NCBI GenBank assembly: GCA_034659075.1
Contig: JAYEGM010000194.1
Location: forward strand, 3,626 to 67,625
DNA length: 64,000 nucleotides
Reading direction: 5' to 3'
Source: BMS3Bbin11 sp034659075
GTDB taxonomy: Bacteria; Pseudomonadota; Gammaproteobacteria; BMS3Bbin11
The notes beneath the pieces are model-generated. The model was not told the DNA's origin, did no database searches, and saw only the letters and a list, made by a program, of their open reading frames with translations. Below are positions 41,890 to 51,892 of the stretch, one piece after another. Numbering within the stretch: the stretch's first letter is position 1; each line of letters begins with the position of its first letter. Both the position numbers and the translations under genes were made by a program.

Positions 41890-41968
41890 CCACTTACTCC
41901 CCCGCTGCCGATTAATGCTGCAGGTCGTATATTAAATAATAGTCAGACAAGGATGGTCTGGGAAACCG

Positions 41969-43129
41969 ATGGATGAAGAACTTACCGCCCGTCTGGCATT
42001 GAACAGGGTGTCGGGTGTTGGCCCTGCAGCCTTTTCAAACCTTTTTCAATGTTTCAGTTCCGCTAGCGCAGTCTTTAAGGCTAACCGGACGCAGTTATCT
42101 CGCATCTCGGGTGTGTCAGATGATGCAGTCGATATACTCCTCAAAGGGATAGACGCAACAAATGTTGAACAGGATATGCTATGGCTGGAGGAAAACGCCT
42201 GTCACCGGGTAATCTTTTTCCAGCACCAGGGCTATCCTGATCTGCTTACCAGAATTCACCGCCCCCCTCCGGTATTGTTCCTGAAAGGCAATGCCAGCTT
42301 GCTGCACACGCCTCAATTAGCCATCGTCGGCAGTCGCAATCCGACAGCGGGTGGTATTGAGAATGCGCGCGCATTTTCAAGTGAACTTGCTGCCTGTGGC
42401 TTAACCATTACTTCAGGCCTGGCAGCAGGGATTGATGGCGCTGCTCATCAGGGGGCACTGTCAGCAAGGGATAGCACGGGCAAGTCTGGTAAAACAATCG
42501 CCGTTGCGGCAACTGGCCTTGACAGGATATACCCGGCACATAATCGGGAGTTGGCACATGAAATTGTAGAAAAAGGTTTGCTGATATCGGAGTTTCCGAT
42601 AGGGGTCGCCCCTTTACAGGCTAATTTTCCTCGCCGAAACCGTGTGATAAGTGGCTTGTCACTGGGGACGCTGGTTGTGGAAGCGGCCAGGCGAAGCGGT
42701 TCACTCATTTCTGCCCGATGTGCGATGGAGCAGGATAGAGAGGTCTTTGCTATACCCGGCTCAATTCATTCTCCCCAGTCTCGTGGCTGTCACTGGCTTA
42801 TTAAACAGGGGGCGAAGCTGGTTGAAACCGCAGAGGACATTGCTGAAGAAATTCTGATGATGCTGCCTGATGTGTCAAAAGAGCATGAAGATACAGGTGG
42901 CAATAGTAATAATAAGTGTAAGGATACGGTGCTCGAGCTGCCAGAGCAGGAGCGGTTATTGTTGGATGCACTGGGATTCGACCCAGTGCCACTGGATAGT
43001 TTGATATCACGTACTGGCATGGGAATTGAAGAATTATCGGTGAATATTAGCCAGCTGGAGCTGAAGGGGTTGATAGAAAGCCTGCCAGGAGGGGTGTTTA
43101 GCAGGCGGGTCAAATTAAGATGTCAGTAA
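41969..43129 (+). CDS. dprA: DNA-processing protein DprA
   Basis: A 386-residue single-strand DNA-binding protein that loads RecA on incoming DNA during natural transformation. The N-terminal helix-hairpin part (RVSGVGPAAFSNLF) leads to the Rossmann-like DprA core: AIVGSRNPTAGG near residue 112, TSGLAAGIDGAAHQGAL near 150, and FPRRNRVISGLSLGTLVVEA near 224. A C-terminal winged-helix-like domain (about 325-380) is present. Full length. Its neighbours lysM and smg are standard. With the pil operon in the same window the organism has parts of a DNA-uptake system, but competence is not shown. Confidence 0.93.
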   Translation: MDEELTARLALNRVSGVGPAAFSNLFQCFSSASAVFKANRTQLSRISGVSDDAVDILLKGIDATNVEQDMLWLEENACHRVIFFQHQGYPDLLTRIHRPPPVLFLKGNASLLHTPQLAIVGSRNPTAGGIENARAFSSELAACGLTITSGLAAGIDGAAHQGALSARDSTGKSGKTIAVAATGLDRIYPAHNRELAHEIVEKGLLISEFPIGVAPLQANFPRRNRVISGLSLGTLVVEAARRSGSLISARCAMEQDREVFAIPGSIHSPQSRGCHWLIKQGAKLVETAEDIAEEILMMLPDVSKEHEDTGGNSNNKCKDTVLELPEQERLLLDALGFDPVPLDSLISRTGMGIEELSVNISQLELKGLIESLPGGVFSRRVKLRCQ

Positions 43130-43387
43130 ATCCAGGTAAAAAATATCTGAATATTATAAATTGCTTGATATATTAATTTAAGAAAGTGAATACCCGGTTG
43201 GTAAATTAAGCCATCTATAGTGTGATTGTTGAGTAATCTGCTATAATTTGAATTAAATATAGAGGTAAATCTGCGATTTGGCGATGTTATTGACTGATAA
43301 ATGCCATCACTGCATTGAAGTGACACTCTGCCGGCAGACTTTCGTCTGCACGGTAAGCCTCTCTTTCCCCTGGAACCCGGCCCTGCC

Positions 43388-43879
43388 ATGAAAGACAATA
43401 TGCTGGATGTGCTTATGTACATCTTTGAAAATTTTATTGATGATGATTACGAGCAAGCCGAAGAGCCTGATGCGACGACGCTTACTACGGAGCTTGGTTA
43501 TGCCGGTTTTAAGCAGGGTGAGATCACTAAAGCATTCGCATGGCTGGAGGATCTGTCTGTACTTTGTGAGCAGGATGATTATCCTCATTCAATCGGTACT
43601 TCCACATCCAGCACACGCGTTTATTCTGGGCGGGAACGGGAGAAAATATCCTTGCCTGCTATTGGCTTTCTCACACGGCTTGAATTTTATAAGATAATCA
43701 CGCCCTCGGTGCGTGAAGTGGTACTGGATCGTGCCATGGCCCTGGAGTCAGAAATCATTGATCTGGATCAGATGAAATGGGTAGCAATGATGGTTCTCTA
43801 CAACCAGCCGGGCAGAGAGACCAACTACCTGTGGCTCGAAAATCTACTGTTTGAGCTAGAACAGGATGTCCTTCACTGA
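43388..43879 (+). CDS. smg: Smg family protein (DUF494)
   Basis: A 163-residue acidic cytoplasmic protein of the Smg/DUF494 family, of unknown function. It starts MKDNMLDVLMYIFENFIDD, the family signature, and ends with MVLYNQPGRETNYLWLENLLF. Its place between dprA and topA is conserved in Gammaproteobacteria. The length is typical. The 258-base spacer before it is AT-rich and without a recognisable gene; TACGGT...GCCGGC-like short dyads near 43330 are too weak to call. Confidence 0.9.
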   Translation: MKDNMLDVLMYIFENFIDDDYEQAEEPDATTLTTELGYAGFKQGEITKAFAWLEDLSVLCEQDDYPHSIGTSTSSTRVYSGREREKISLPAIGFLTRLEFYKIITPSVREVVLDRAMALESEIIDLDQMKWVAMMVLYNQPGRETNYLWLENLLFELEQDVLH

Positions 43880-44037
43880 GACTTTTATTTTCCATTAGCT
43901 ATTTGTTTTTAATAAGAATAATTTAATATTTCTCATCAGAAATTCTGATGGTGTTTGTTTTCTTCTTCAGTTCTTGGCAGAATCGCCGCTTGCTGTGATC
44001 CGTACAGCCCGTGTAATCCAGTTGGTAATCACGCCAT

Positions 44038-46692
44038 GTGGACAATCAATTACCGCGTTCGGAAAATGTATCTGTGAGTGAAAATCTCGTTATAGTTGAA
44101 TCACCGGCCAAGGCCAAAACCATTGAAAAATTTCTTGGTGACGGCTTTCTTGTGCTTTCAAGCTATGGCCATATCCGGGATTTACCAAAAAAAAATGCCA
44201 TAGATATTCATAATAATTTTGAAACAAGCTACGAAATTTCAGATGATAAAAAGAAGGTCATCGCCGATCTGAGAAAAGCCGTTAAAAAGGCATCAATGGT
44301 CTGGCTGGCATCAGATGAAGACCGTGAAGGTGAAGCCATAGCCTGGCATCTTGAAGAAGCGCTGGGTCTGAATGAAGATAATTCTCGCCGAATTGTATTT
44401 CACGAAATCACCAAGCCGGCGATCCTGCATGCGATTGAAAACCCGCGAAGGATAGACAGAAACCTGGTCAACGGGCAACAGGCACGCAGAGTCCTTGACC
44501 GATTGATTGGCTTCGAACTGTCACCGGTGCTGTGGAAAAAGATACAGACCGGTTTATCAGCAGGCCGAGTGCAATCTGTAGCGGTAAGGCTGATTGTTGA
44601 TCGTGAGCGAGAAATTGACCGCTTTACTGCAGAGTCTTCGTTTAGGATAAGTGCCGAATTTGATGCGGGCGACGGCGCGGTGCTTGCTGCCCGTTTAGCC
44701 AAAGATAAAGCGAGTCTGGATGATGCTACCGCCTTTCTTGAAAGTGTCGCAGAAGCAAGTTTCATTCTTTCTGATATCACTAAAAAGCCTGCAAAAAGAT
44801 CACCGCGCGCCCCTTTTACAACTTCGACACTGCAGCAGGAAGCATCGCAGAAGCTGGGTTTCTCGGTCAAACAGACCATGGTGATTGCGCAGCGTCTTTA
44901 TGAATCAGGAAAAATCACCTATATGCGAACAGATTCAGTCAACCTGTCCGAGCTTGCCGTTGCGCAGGCAAAAGAGGTCATTGGCAATGAATTTGGTAAA
45001 AACTATATTCAAACCCGGGCCTATAAGTCTAAATCTGCTGGTGCCCAGGAGGCCCATGAGGCGATACGCCCAACGGACTTTTCGATAGATAAGGTTGCTG
45101 GTGAAAGAAACGAGCAGCGCCTGTACCAGTTGATCTGGCAGCGGGCAATCGCATCACAGATGGCTGATGCGAAACTTGAGCGAACTACCGCTACCGTCGA
45201 CATTTCTACCGTTGACGAGACGATGCAGGCGAAGGGGGAAGTCCTGATATTTGATGGCTTCCTTAAAGTCTATGGCAATGGTGAGACTGATGATAGAAAA
45301 ATGCTTCCGCCCCTGCACACAGGCCAGAACCTGCCCCGTTTACTGATGCAGGCACAGGAGGTGTTCTCCCGCCCGCCTGCCAGGTACACGGAAGCCAGCC
45401 TGGTGAAAAAACTTGAAGAAATGGGTATTGGCCGTCCGTCTACCTATGCCCCTACCATCTCTACTATCCAGAATCGCGGGTATGTAAATAAAGAAGAAAG
45501 AGAAGGCCGTGAGCGACTGGTCAGGGTACGGGTGCTGGATGGTATTAAGGTTGTCAATACAGATAAAACCGAGATCACGGGTGCTGAAAAGTCCAAGTTG
45601 TTTCCCACCGATATAGCCGGTGTGGTGACTGATTTTCTTGTTAAATATTTTGATGAAGTCATCGACTTTAACTTTACCGCCAGGGTGGAGGATGAATTCG
45701 ACAAAATTGCCGCAGGGGAGTTGAAGTGGCAGGAAATGATCGCCGCATTTTACTGGCCGTTTCACAAAGATGTGGAGAATTCGGAAGATATTTCTCGCGA
45801 TGAAGCCATGCAGGCGCGTTTGCTTGGTAGTGATCCGAAGAGTGGCCGCCCGGTCAGTGTCCGAATCGGTAGATTCGGCCCATATGCTCAAATTGGTACC
45901 AGCGCTGATGAGGAAAAGCCTGTATTTGCAGGCTTACGGCCGGATCAGCGTATGGATAAAGTTTCACTGGAAGATGTGATGCCCTTGTTTGAGTTACCAA
46001 GAGTGCTGGGGGAAACAGCTGCTGGTGAAGAAGTCATGGTTAGCACAGGCCGTTTCGGATCCTATGCCAGCTTTGTTAACACAGAAGTTAGGGACCTTCT
46101 TGAGAAGCAAGCAGTTAAAGGCATCGATCTAGTGAAAAATAATGTGTCTATCGAGCCGGAAGACCCTCATGTAATAGAGCTGGAACAGGCTCTAGCTTTC
46201 ATTAATGATAAGAAAAAATCAGATACCGAAAAGGAAATTCGGCTATTTGAAGGTGAATCGATACAAATACTCGATGGCCGCTGGGGGCCATTTATTACCG
46301 ATGGATTCAAGAACGCTAAAATACCCAAAGACAGGGAGCCGGGATCATTATCTCTTGATGAATGTAAATCGATACTAGCGGATACGACCAAGGTAAAAAA
46401 ACGTCTCACGCAACAGTTTTATGGCGGTGGCTTTGTCCTGATAAAGAACCCAAATGGTCGGCCTGACGCAACAATTAAAGTTGCAGAAAATAAGCTGACA
46501 AAAGTTTCAGAACTGGTGGAGGAACTTGAGTCCAGTGGAAAAAAAATACGCCTGATATCAGCCCGTGGCGCAAAAGCCATCAGGGCCGCCGAGAAACGAG
46601 GCGCTACGGCAGTCAAAAAGAAAGCCGTTAAAAAGAAGGCTGTTAAAAAGAAAAAATCAGTGAAGAAGAAAGCTGTAAAGAAAAAGACTTAA
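44038..46692 (+). CDS. topA: DNA topoisomerase I (type IA)
   Basis: Relaxes negative supercoils. It has about 884 residues. The Toprim domain starts LVIVESPAKAKTIEKFL and has DEDREGEAIAWHL near residue 98. The catalytic tyrosine is in GKITYMRTDSVNLSE near 299. The C terminus differs from E. coli TopA: instead of cysteine zinc ribbons it shows repeated Toprim_Crpt-type modules (GRFGPYAQIG, GRFGSYASFV, GRWGPFITDG). A lysine-rich tail made of KKAVK repeats follows. Start is GTG at 44038 or GTG at 44074; the latter gives the more usual beginning. Tail repeat sequence continues past the stop codon in a shifted frame (46697-46720), so the tail appears shortened. Confidence 0.94.
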   Translation: MDNQLPRSENVSVSENLVIVESPAKAKTIEKFLGDGFLVLSSYGHIRDLPKKNAIDIHNNFETSYEISDDKKKVIADLRKAVKKASMVWLASDEDREGEAIAWHLEEALGLNEDNSRRIVFHEITKPAILHAIENPRRIDRNLVNGQQARRVLDRLIGFELSPVLWKKIQTGLSAGRVQSVAVRLIVDREREIDRFTAESSFRISAEFDAGDGAVLAARLAKDKASLDDATAFLESVAEASFILSDITKKPAKRSPRAPFTTSTLQQEASQKLGFSVKQTMVIAQRLYESGKITYMRTDSVNLSELAVAQAKEVIGNEFGKNYIQTRAYKSKSAGAQEAHEAIRPTDFSIDKVAGERNEQRLYQLIWQRAIASQMADAKLERTTATVDISTVDETMQAKGEVLIFDGFLKVYGNGETDDRKMLPPLHTGQNLPRLLMQAQEVFSRPPARYTEASLVKKLEEMGIGRPSTYAPTISTIQNRGYVNKEEREGRERLVRVRVLDGIKVVNTDKTEITGAEKSKLFPTDIAGVVTDFLVKYFDEVIDFNFTARVEDEFDKIAAGELKWQEMIAAFYWPFHKDVENSEDISRDEAMQARLLGSDPKSGRPVSVRIGRFGPYAQIGTSADEEKPVFAGLRPDQRMDKVSLEDVMPLFELPRVLGETAAGEEVMVSTGRFGSYASFVNTEVRDLLEKQAVKGIDLVKNNVSIEPEDPHVIELEQALAFINDKKKSDTEKEIRLFEGESIQILDGRWGPFITDGFKNAKIPKDREPGSLSLDECKSILADTTKVKKRLTQQFYGGGFVLIKNPNGRPDATIKVAENKLTKVSELVEELESSGKKIRLISARGAKAIRAAEKRGATAVKKKAVKKKAVKKKKSVKKKAVKKKT

Positions 46693-46759
46693 AGAGAAGG
46701 CTGTAAAGAAAGAAGCATAATTGTTTGCCTGGTGCAGTCTTCGCGGTAAGTATTTTTAG

Positions 46760-46861
46760 TTCCAAGTTTCAAGTTTCAAGTTTCAAGTCGAACTTCAAAA
46801 ATACTGTAACTCTAATTTTATGTTGTGATTTGTAAACTTGAAACTTGAAACTTGAAACTTG
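46760..46861. repeat. Inverted heptamer repeats between topA and mrcA
   Basis: Left arm: TTCCAAG then three TTTCAAG (46760-46787). Right arm: four AAACTTG (46834-46861). The arms are reverse complements and could form a 28-bp stem with a 46-base loop. They fill the space between the convergent topA and mrcA genes, the right arm ending two bases before the mrcA stop. Confidence 0.85.
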
Positions 46862-46863
46862 TT

Positions 46864-49374
46864 CTAAAATATATCCTCAGGCAGCTCTTCAGCTGGTTGA
46901 TCTTCAGAGTATAGCGGGCTGCCTTCAGTATGAATGCCTGATGTCGGCTCCTGCCCGAGCATGAAATATTCCAGCATTGCCCCGGGCCGTTCTTTAGAGG
47001 TCCGTCTGCCGGTTTTTTTATCGATATAGGCTGGGACGATGCCATCGGGTATGTCGATGAGTTTCACCGGCACACCATCCAGGGCCACTTTCATATAGTC
47101 TATCCACACCGGTAGTGCCGCCCGCCCGCCTACTTCTTTGCGGCCCATGGGCGCAGGTGTGTCAAAACCAATGTATACCGTTGTTTCTATGCCGGGGCCG
47201 AAGCCGCTGAACCAGGCATCCTGCTGGTCATTTGTGGTGCCGGTTTTGCCGCCGATATCAGGTCTCCCCAATGATCTCGCTTTTCTGCCGGTGCCGCCAC
47301 GTATGACCTCCTGCAGCATACTGCGCATCAAAAAGGCATTTTCTCTGCTGATTGCCCAGGGTGCATGATCAGCAGCCTGTTGCTCAGTTTCCTGTTGCTC
47401 AGGGATGGCATTGTCATTATTCGCTGCTATGTTGACTTCCAGGCCTGTTGCGACCGGGGCAAGCGTATCAGCAGGCTTTTCATCATATTGAATGGCTGGC
47501 GCCAGTTCAACGGGAGTCGGGCAAAGTTCACAGGCAGTCAGTGCCGCTGTCTGAAAGATGATGTTATGCATCGAGTCCTCTATACGATCGATAAAATAAG
47601 GTTCGATAAGGAATCCACCATTCGCAATTACCGCATAGGCACGTGCAACTTCGAGGGGTAGCAGCGAGGCAGTTCCCAGCGCAAGTGAAAGGTTTTCAGG
47701 AAGGTGTTCTGCTGGGAAACCAAATTTCTGTAAGTGATTACGTGCTTTCTCTATACCAACAGACCGCAGTAGCCGGATAGACACAAGATTGAGAGATCGC
47801 TTCAGTGCTTCTCGCATACGGGTAAGGCCAAAAAATTTCTTGCTGTAGTTTTCCGGTCTCCAGGCGCTGCCGAGAGAGTTGTCTTTGACAACAACAGGCG
47901 CGCCACTAATCATGCTGGCGGGTGAAAAGCCATTATCCAGTGCGGCAGAATAGATAAAGGGTTTAATATTTGATCCGGGCTGCCGTCTCGCCTGTGTTGC
48001 GCGATTAAATTTACTGGCAAAGAAGTTGAACCCCCCTGATAGTGCCAGTATGGCTCCGTCTTCCGGTCGGAGAGATATCAGCGCGCCTTCTACGGCAGGC
48101 AGCTGGGATAGCCGCCATTCAGCTTCATTATTTTGCCGTACGTAGACAATATCGCCGGCACTAACGACATCTGATGCAGTTTTTGGCCTGCTGCCCAGGG
48201 TATTTTCATCCTTGTATTTTTTTGCCCAGCTGTAGTTTTTCTTTGCTATCTCAATGATTTTTTTCTGCTGGGTATAGGCAGCAATAATGTCATTTTTTGT
48301 GCTTAGTACGATTGCCGGCACCAGTTCGCCGACGGAATGATATTCAGAAAGTTGTTGATTCAGGCTATCCTTATCTGAGTCAGTATTGACGGAACCGTGT
48401 CCGATTGCACCGCGGAAACCATGTCGTTCATCATAGGTAACCAGGCCGTTGAATAGTGCCTGGTTTGCGGCACGCTGGAAATCTGCATTGATGCTGGTAT
48501 AGGCATTGTATCCAGCGGTATAGGTTTCTTCTTCGCCATAATTTTCGACCATGTAGTCGCGCACCATTTCTGCGATGTAAGGAGCGTGTAGATCAGGATT
48601 GGTGGAGTGCTTTTTTGCAGTGACAGGTGCTGTCAATGCATGTTCATACTGTTGTTGTGTGATGTAATCAAGTTTTAGCATCCGTCCGAGGACATAATTT
48701 CGGCGGCTGATTGCACGCTCGGGGTTGCTGACAGGATTATTACTGGATGGTGCCTTGGGTAAACCTGCAAGCATGGCAAGTTGTGTCAGGTCCAGTTCAG
48801 AAACGGGCTTGCCGTAATAGACCATGGCGGCAGCACCAAACCCGTAGGAGCGGTGACCGAGGAAGATTTTATTAACGTATAATTCAAGTATTTGCTTTTT
48901 TTCCAGCTGTTTTTCCAGCTTGAATGCCAGTAGTACTTCCTTGAATTTACGCGTATAGGTTTTTTCCCGTGTCAAAAAGTAGTTGCGAGCTACTTGCATA
49001 GTCACGGTGCTGGCCCCCTGGCCATGACCGCCGGAGCGAAAGTTGGCCAGAACTGCACGCAGTATACCGGTGAAATCCACGCCGCTATGCTGATAAAAGT
49101 TGGCATCTTCGGCGGCGAGGATGGCATTCAGCAGGTTTTGAGGCGTATCCTCAATGGCTATTGGCAATCGCCGCTTTTCGCCATACTCGGCAATAAGTTC
49201 GTCCTTTTCTGTGTAGATACGCAACGGGACGCTGAGTTGAATCTGCATGATGTCTTCAGTTGCAGGAAGCTGGGGAAGGAAATAAAGAACCAGCGCAGCA
49301 ACGGCCAGAATACCGGCAAAAAAGAGTGCGATAAAAGTAGAGAGTAGCTGGATGAAAATTTTGTTAGAGCTCAT
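46864..49374 (-). CDS. mrcA: Penicillin-binding protein 1A
   Basis: A bifunctional class A peptidoglycan synthase of 836 residues. An N-terminal signal anchor (about 9-33) is followed by the glycosyltransferase domain with AAEDANFYQHSGVD (catalytic Glu near residue 90) and GQGASTVTMQVARNYFL. An OB-like insert comes next, and then the transpeptidase domain with the serine in RQPGSNIKPF near 467 and KTGTTND near 710. Length and layout fit PBP1A of Gammaproteobacteria. Divergent transcription from pilM is the same as in Pseudomonas (ponA-pilM). The 197 bases between them hold AT-rich promoter-like DNA without a clear consensus site. Confidence 0.95.
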   Translation of the reverse strand: MSSNKIFIQLLSTFIALFFAGILAVAALVLYFLPQLPATEDIMQIQLSVPLRIYTEKDELIAEYGEKRRLPIAIEDTPQNLLNAILAAEDANFYQHSGVDFTGILRAVLANFRSGGHGQGASTVTMQVARNYFLTREKTYTRKFKEVLLAFKLEKQLEKKQILELYVNKIFLGHRSYGFGAAAMVYYGKPVSELDLTQLAMLAGLPKAPSSNNPVSNPERAISRRNYVLGRMLKLDYITQQQYEHALTAPVTAKKHSTNPDLHAPYIAEMVRDYMVENYGEEETYTAGYNAYTSINADFQRAANQALFNGLVTYDERHGFRGAIGHGSVNTDSDKDSLNQQLSEYHSVGELVPAIVLSTKNDIIAAYTQQKKIIEIAKKNYSWAKKYKDENTLGSRPKTASDVVSAGDIVYVRQNNEAEWRLSQLPAVEGALISLRPEDGAILALSGGFNFFASKFNRATQARRQPGSNIKPFIYSAALDNGFSPASMISGAPVVVKDNSLGSAWRPENYSKKFFGLTRMREALKRSLNLVSIRLLRSVGIEKARNHLQKFGFPAEHLPENLSLALGTASLLPLEVARAYAVIANGGFLIEPYFIDRIEDSMHNIIFQTAALTACELCPTPVELAPAIQYDEKPADTLAPVATGLEVNIAANNDNAIPEQQETEQQAADHAPWAISRENAFLMRSMLQEVIRGGTGRKARSLGRPDIGGKTGTTNDQQDAWFSGFGPGIETTVYIGFDTPAPMGRKEVGGRAALPVWIDYMKVALDGVPVKLIDIPDGIVPAYIDKKTGRRTSKERPGAMLEYFMLGQEPTSGIHTEGSPLYSEDQPAEELPEDIF

Positions 49375-49571
49375 AGTAAGCTGTTATTTTTTGACATGTT
49401 TGAGGCGTAATTCCTACGGGCGGTCAATTCTAAAGGTCTCAAAGGCACAAAACCAGTAAATAATTTGAGAAAGAATTTGGCAAAGAAGGCTTTATTGTTC
49501 TATAGTTGCATATAAATGTTAATCCAAAGTAGCACCTAAATATCATAACTAGCTGAATAGAAAGGAAAACA

Positions 49572-50633
49572 TTGGGCATTTTCTCAAAAAAATCGAATTC
49601 AATTTTAGGGCTGGACATCAGTTCAACGGCCATTAAGGTGGTTGAACTGGAGAAAAGTGGTAATAATTTTCGACTTCTTCACTATTCGATTGAGTCATTA
49701 CCGCTAAATGCAGTCACGGAAAACACTATCGCTGACGTTGAGCAGGTAAGTAGCTCAATTACCCGGGCGGTCAAGCGTTCTGGCGCACGATCCAGAAATG
49801 CCGCCACAGCGATTCCTGGTTCACACGTAATAGCAAAACGAATATACATGCCGCATGGTCTGCGTGAAGACGAGCTTGAGAACCAGATTGCACAGGAAGC
49901 AGATCACTATATTCCCTATCCGCTCGATGAAGTAAACATGGATTTCGAAGTGCTTGGGCCATCTGCTGATACACCAAGTGAAGATGAAATTTTACTTGTG
50001 GCCTGCCGAAAAGAAATTGTTGACGATTATGTGGCTGTGCTGGAGGACGCCGGACTGACACCGGTAATACTCGATGTTGAATATTATGCAGTCGAGAATG
50101 CCTATGAACAGATCGTCCAGGATTTGCCCGGTGGCGGGATGGGAAAATTGACGGCTGTTATGGACTTTGGTGCGACAACTCTGCATGTGAATATAATAGA
50201 AAATAATCGCTCTATCTATACTCGAAATCACAGTTTTGGAGGTAACCAGCTAACCGAAGAAATTCAGCGTCGCTATGGACTCTCTTTCGAAGAAGCGGTT
50301 CAGGCGAAGAAAGTAGGTGGTCTGCCTGATAATTATCAACCGGAAATTTTGCGCCCCTTCATGGATGCTATGTGTCAGGAAGCGATGCGCGGTCTGCAAT
50401 TCTTTTATTCTTCTTCCCAGCATGACAAAGTTGATAGCATCATGCTTGCGGGTGGTTGTTCGCAGATCCAGGGGATTGATGAACTATTGGCCAGTAAAGC
50501 CGATCTGCCGGTGGACATTGCGAATCCTTTTTCCAATATGTCCTTATCACCCAAACTGAAGGCCCAAACACTGGCACTGGATGCACCATCACTCATGGTG
50601 GCGTGCGGTCTGGCTTTAAGGGGGGGCAAGTAG
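49572..50633 (+). CDS. pilM: Type IV pilus assembly ATPase-like protein PilM
   Basis: A 353-residue cytoplasmic actin-like protein of the type IV pilus alignment complex. It starts GIFSKKSNSILGLDISSTAIKVVEL, where GLDISSTAIKVVEL is the first nucleotide-binding strand-loop of the actin fold. AVMDFGATTLHVNI near residue 196 and IMLAGGCSQIQG near 293 are the later phosphate and adenosine motifs. PilM binds the N-terminal tail of PilN. The start codon must be TTG (49572), preceded by GAAAGGAAA. It opens the pilMNOPQ operon. Confidence 0.95.
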   Translation: MGIFSKKSNSILGLDISSTAIKVVELEKSGNNFRLLHYSIESLPLNAVTENTIADVEQVSSSITRAVKRSGARSRNAATAIPGSHVIAKRIYMPHGLREDELENQIAQEADHYIPYPLDEVNMDFEVLGPSADTPSEDEILLVACRKEIVDDYVAVLEDAGLTPVILDVEYYAVENAYEQIVQDLPGGGMGKLTAVMDFGATTLHVNIIENNRSIYTRNHSFGGNQLTEEIQRRYGLSFEEAVQAKKVGGLPDNYQPEILRPFMDAMCQEAMRGLQFFYSSSQHDKVDSIMLAGGCSQIQGIDELLASKADLPVDIANPFSNMSLSPKLKAQTLALDAPSLMVACGLALRGGK

Positions 50634-51242
50634 ATGTCACAGCTTAATCTGCTTCCATGGCGTGAACTCCGCCGTAAGGAAATCGATAAACAGGTTAGAA
50701 ATATTGCCATTGGCATTGCATTACTAATGGCTGCAGTTGTTGGTTGGGCTTATTTGTATATGAATGGCCTGATTGAAGAACAGGAGCAGCGAAATTCCTA
50801 TCTTGAGCAGGAGATAAAAAAGGTCGAGAAAGAATTGCAGGAGGTCAATAAAGTCAAAAAAAGGAAGGCCGACCTGATATCACGCATGGAAGTGATACAG
50901 AAATTACAATCTGACCGGACCAGGATGGTCAAGCTGTTTGATGGCCTGGCAAAGAACCTGCCTAAAGGAATGTACCTGACTCTGTTCGAGATCAAGGGGA
51001 ATGCTATTACCCTGAAGGGATCCGCAGATTCCAATGGCACAATTTCAAAGTTCATGCGCCTGATAGAAGCGTCGGATATATTTACTACGCCTAATTTGAA
51101 TGTAATTAATATCAAAAATGATAAAGGCATACGAGTAAGCAGCTTTACACTTAAATTTAAATTCACTAAAGCCAGGAAGAAAGCAAAGCCGGAAGAAAAA
51201 TCGGCGGCTAGTACTCAGGCAAAGGCAGGAGGAGCCAGGTAA
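50634..51242 (+). CDS. pilN: Type IV pilus assembly protein PilN
   Basis: A 202-residue inner membrane protein. The N terminus MSQLNLLPWRE is the conserved INLLPWR-type motif that docks into PilM. A single membrane helix (about 24-44) and a coiled-coil stretch (about 50-90) follow, then a periplasmic ferredoxin-like domain. The ATG directly follows the pilM stop, and the gene overlaps pilO by one base, so the operon is tightly coupled. The C terminus is lysine/alanine rich. Confidence 0.94.
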   Translation: MSQLNLLPWRELRRKEIDKQVRNIAIGIALLMAAVVGWAYLYMNGLIEEQEQRNSYLEQEIKKVEKELQEVNKVKKRKADLISRMEVIQKLQSDRTRMVKLFDGLAKNLPKGMYLTLFEIKGNAITLKGSADSNGTISKFMRLIEASDIFTTPNLNVINIKNDKGIRVSSFTLKFKFTKARKKAKPEEKSAASTQAKAGGAR

Positions 51243-51892
51243 TGCGCGCATCTGACTTTGCTTTCAGAATTGACGATATTAAAAATGCTGATATCAATGA
51301 TCCATCAACCTGGCCGGTGTCGTTGAAAATGCTACTGATTCTTATCGGTGCAGGGGCAATACTGTTTGCCGGGTACTGGTACATCATCAAGGACCAGGTC
51401 GCCGAGCTTGAGACGCGTGAGCGAAAGGAACAGGCGCTCAAAACAACCTTCCTGGAAAAAAAGAAGCTTGCGATAAATCTCCCTGCTTATCAGAAGCAGA
51501 TGGAAGAAATCAGGCAGCGTTTCGGCCTGCTTTTACAGCAATTACCGAACAAGACAGAAGTGCCTGAGTTGTTAATTGATATTACCCAGGCAGGTCTTGG
51601 GCAGGGGCTGAAGTTTAGCCTTTTTGATCCGGGCAATAAGGCCGTGAAAGATTTTTATGCTGTTTTGCCAATCAAAGTCAATGCAGATGGAACATATCAT
51701 CAGTATGGCGAATTCATCAGTGATCTATCTACGCTGTCAAGGATTGTCACGGTAGGTAACGTGAAAATAACCGGCAAGGGCGGTGCTTTAAAGATGGCAG
51801 CTGTTCTGAATACTTACCATTATCTTGATGAGGACAGCATTGTAAGTGCTACACCAAAGAAGAAAAGTAAGAAAGCGAGGGCAAGAAGATGA
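51242..51892 (+). CDS. pilO: Type IV pilus assembly protein PilO
   Basis: A 216-residue inner membrane partner of PilN in the alignment subcomplex. One membrane helix (about 27-47) is followed by a coiled coil (about 50-90) and a periplasmic domain with LPNKTEVPELLIDITQAGLG near residue 98. The start overlaps the pilN stop by one base, and the pilP start lies within the last codons. The basic C-terminal tail (KKKSKKARARR) is typical of nothing in particular. Confidence 0.94.
   Translation: MRASDFAFRIDDIKNADINDPSTWPVSLKMLLILIGAGAILFAGYWYIIKDQVAELETRERKEQALKTTFLEKKKLAINLPAYQKQMEEIRQRFGLLLQQLPNKTEVPELLIDITQAGLGQGLKFSLFDPGNKAVKDFYAVLPIKVNADGTYHQYGEFISDLSTLSRIVTVGNVKITGKGGALKMAAVLNTYHYLDEDSIVSATPKKKSKKARARR

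Noticed and set aside
46616..46692. Interpreting the lysine-rich end of TopA as a separate histone-like gene.
   Set aside because: It is in frame with topA and continuous with it; lysine-rich TopA tails are common.
49480..49510. A sigma-54 site before pilM (TGGCAAAGAAGGCT).
   Set aside because: The GG and GC elements are eight bases apart rather than ten, so the spacing is wrong.
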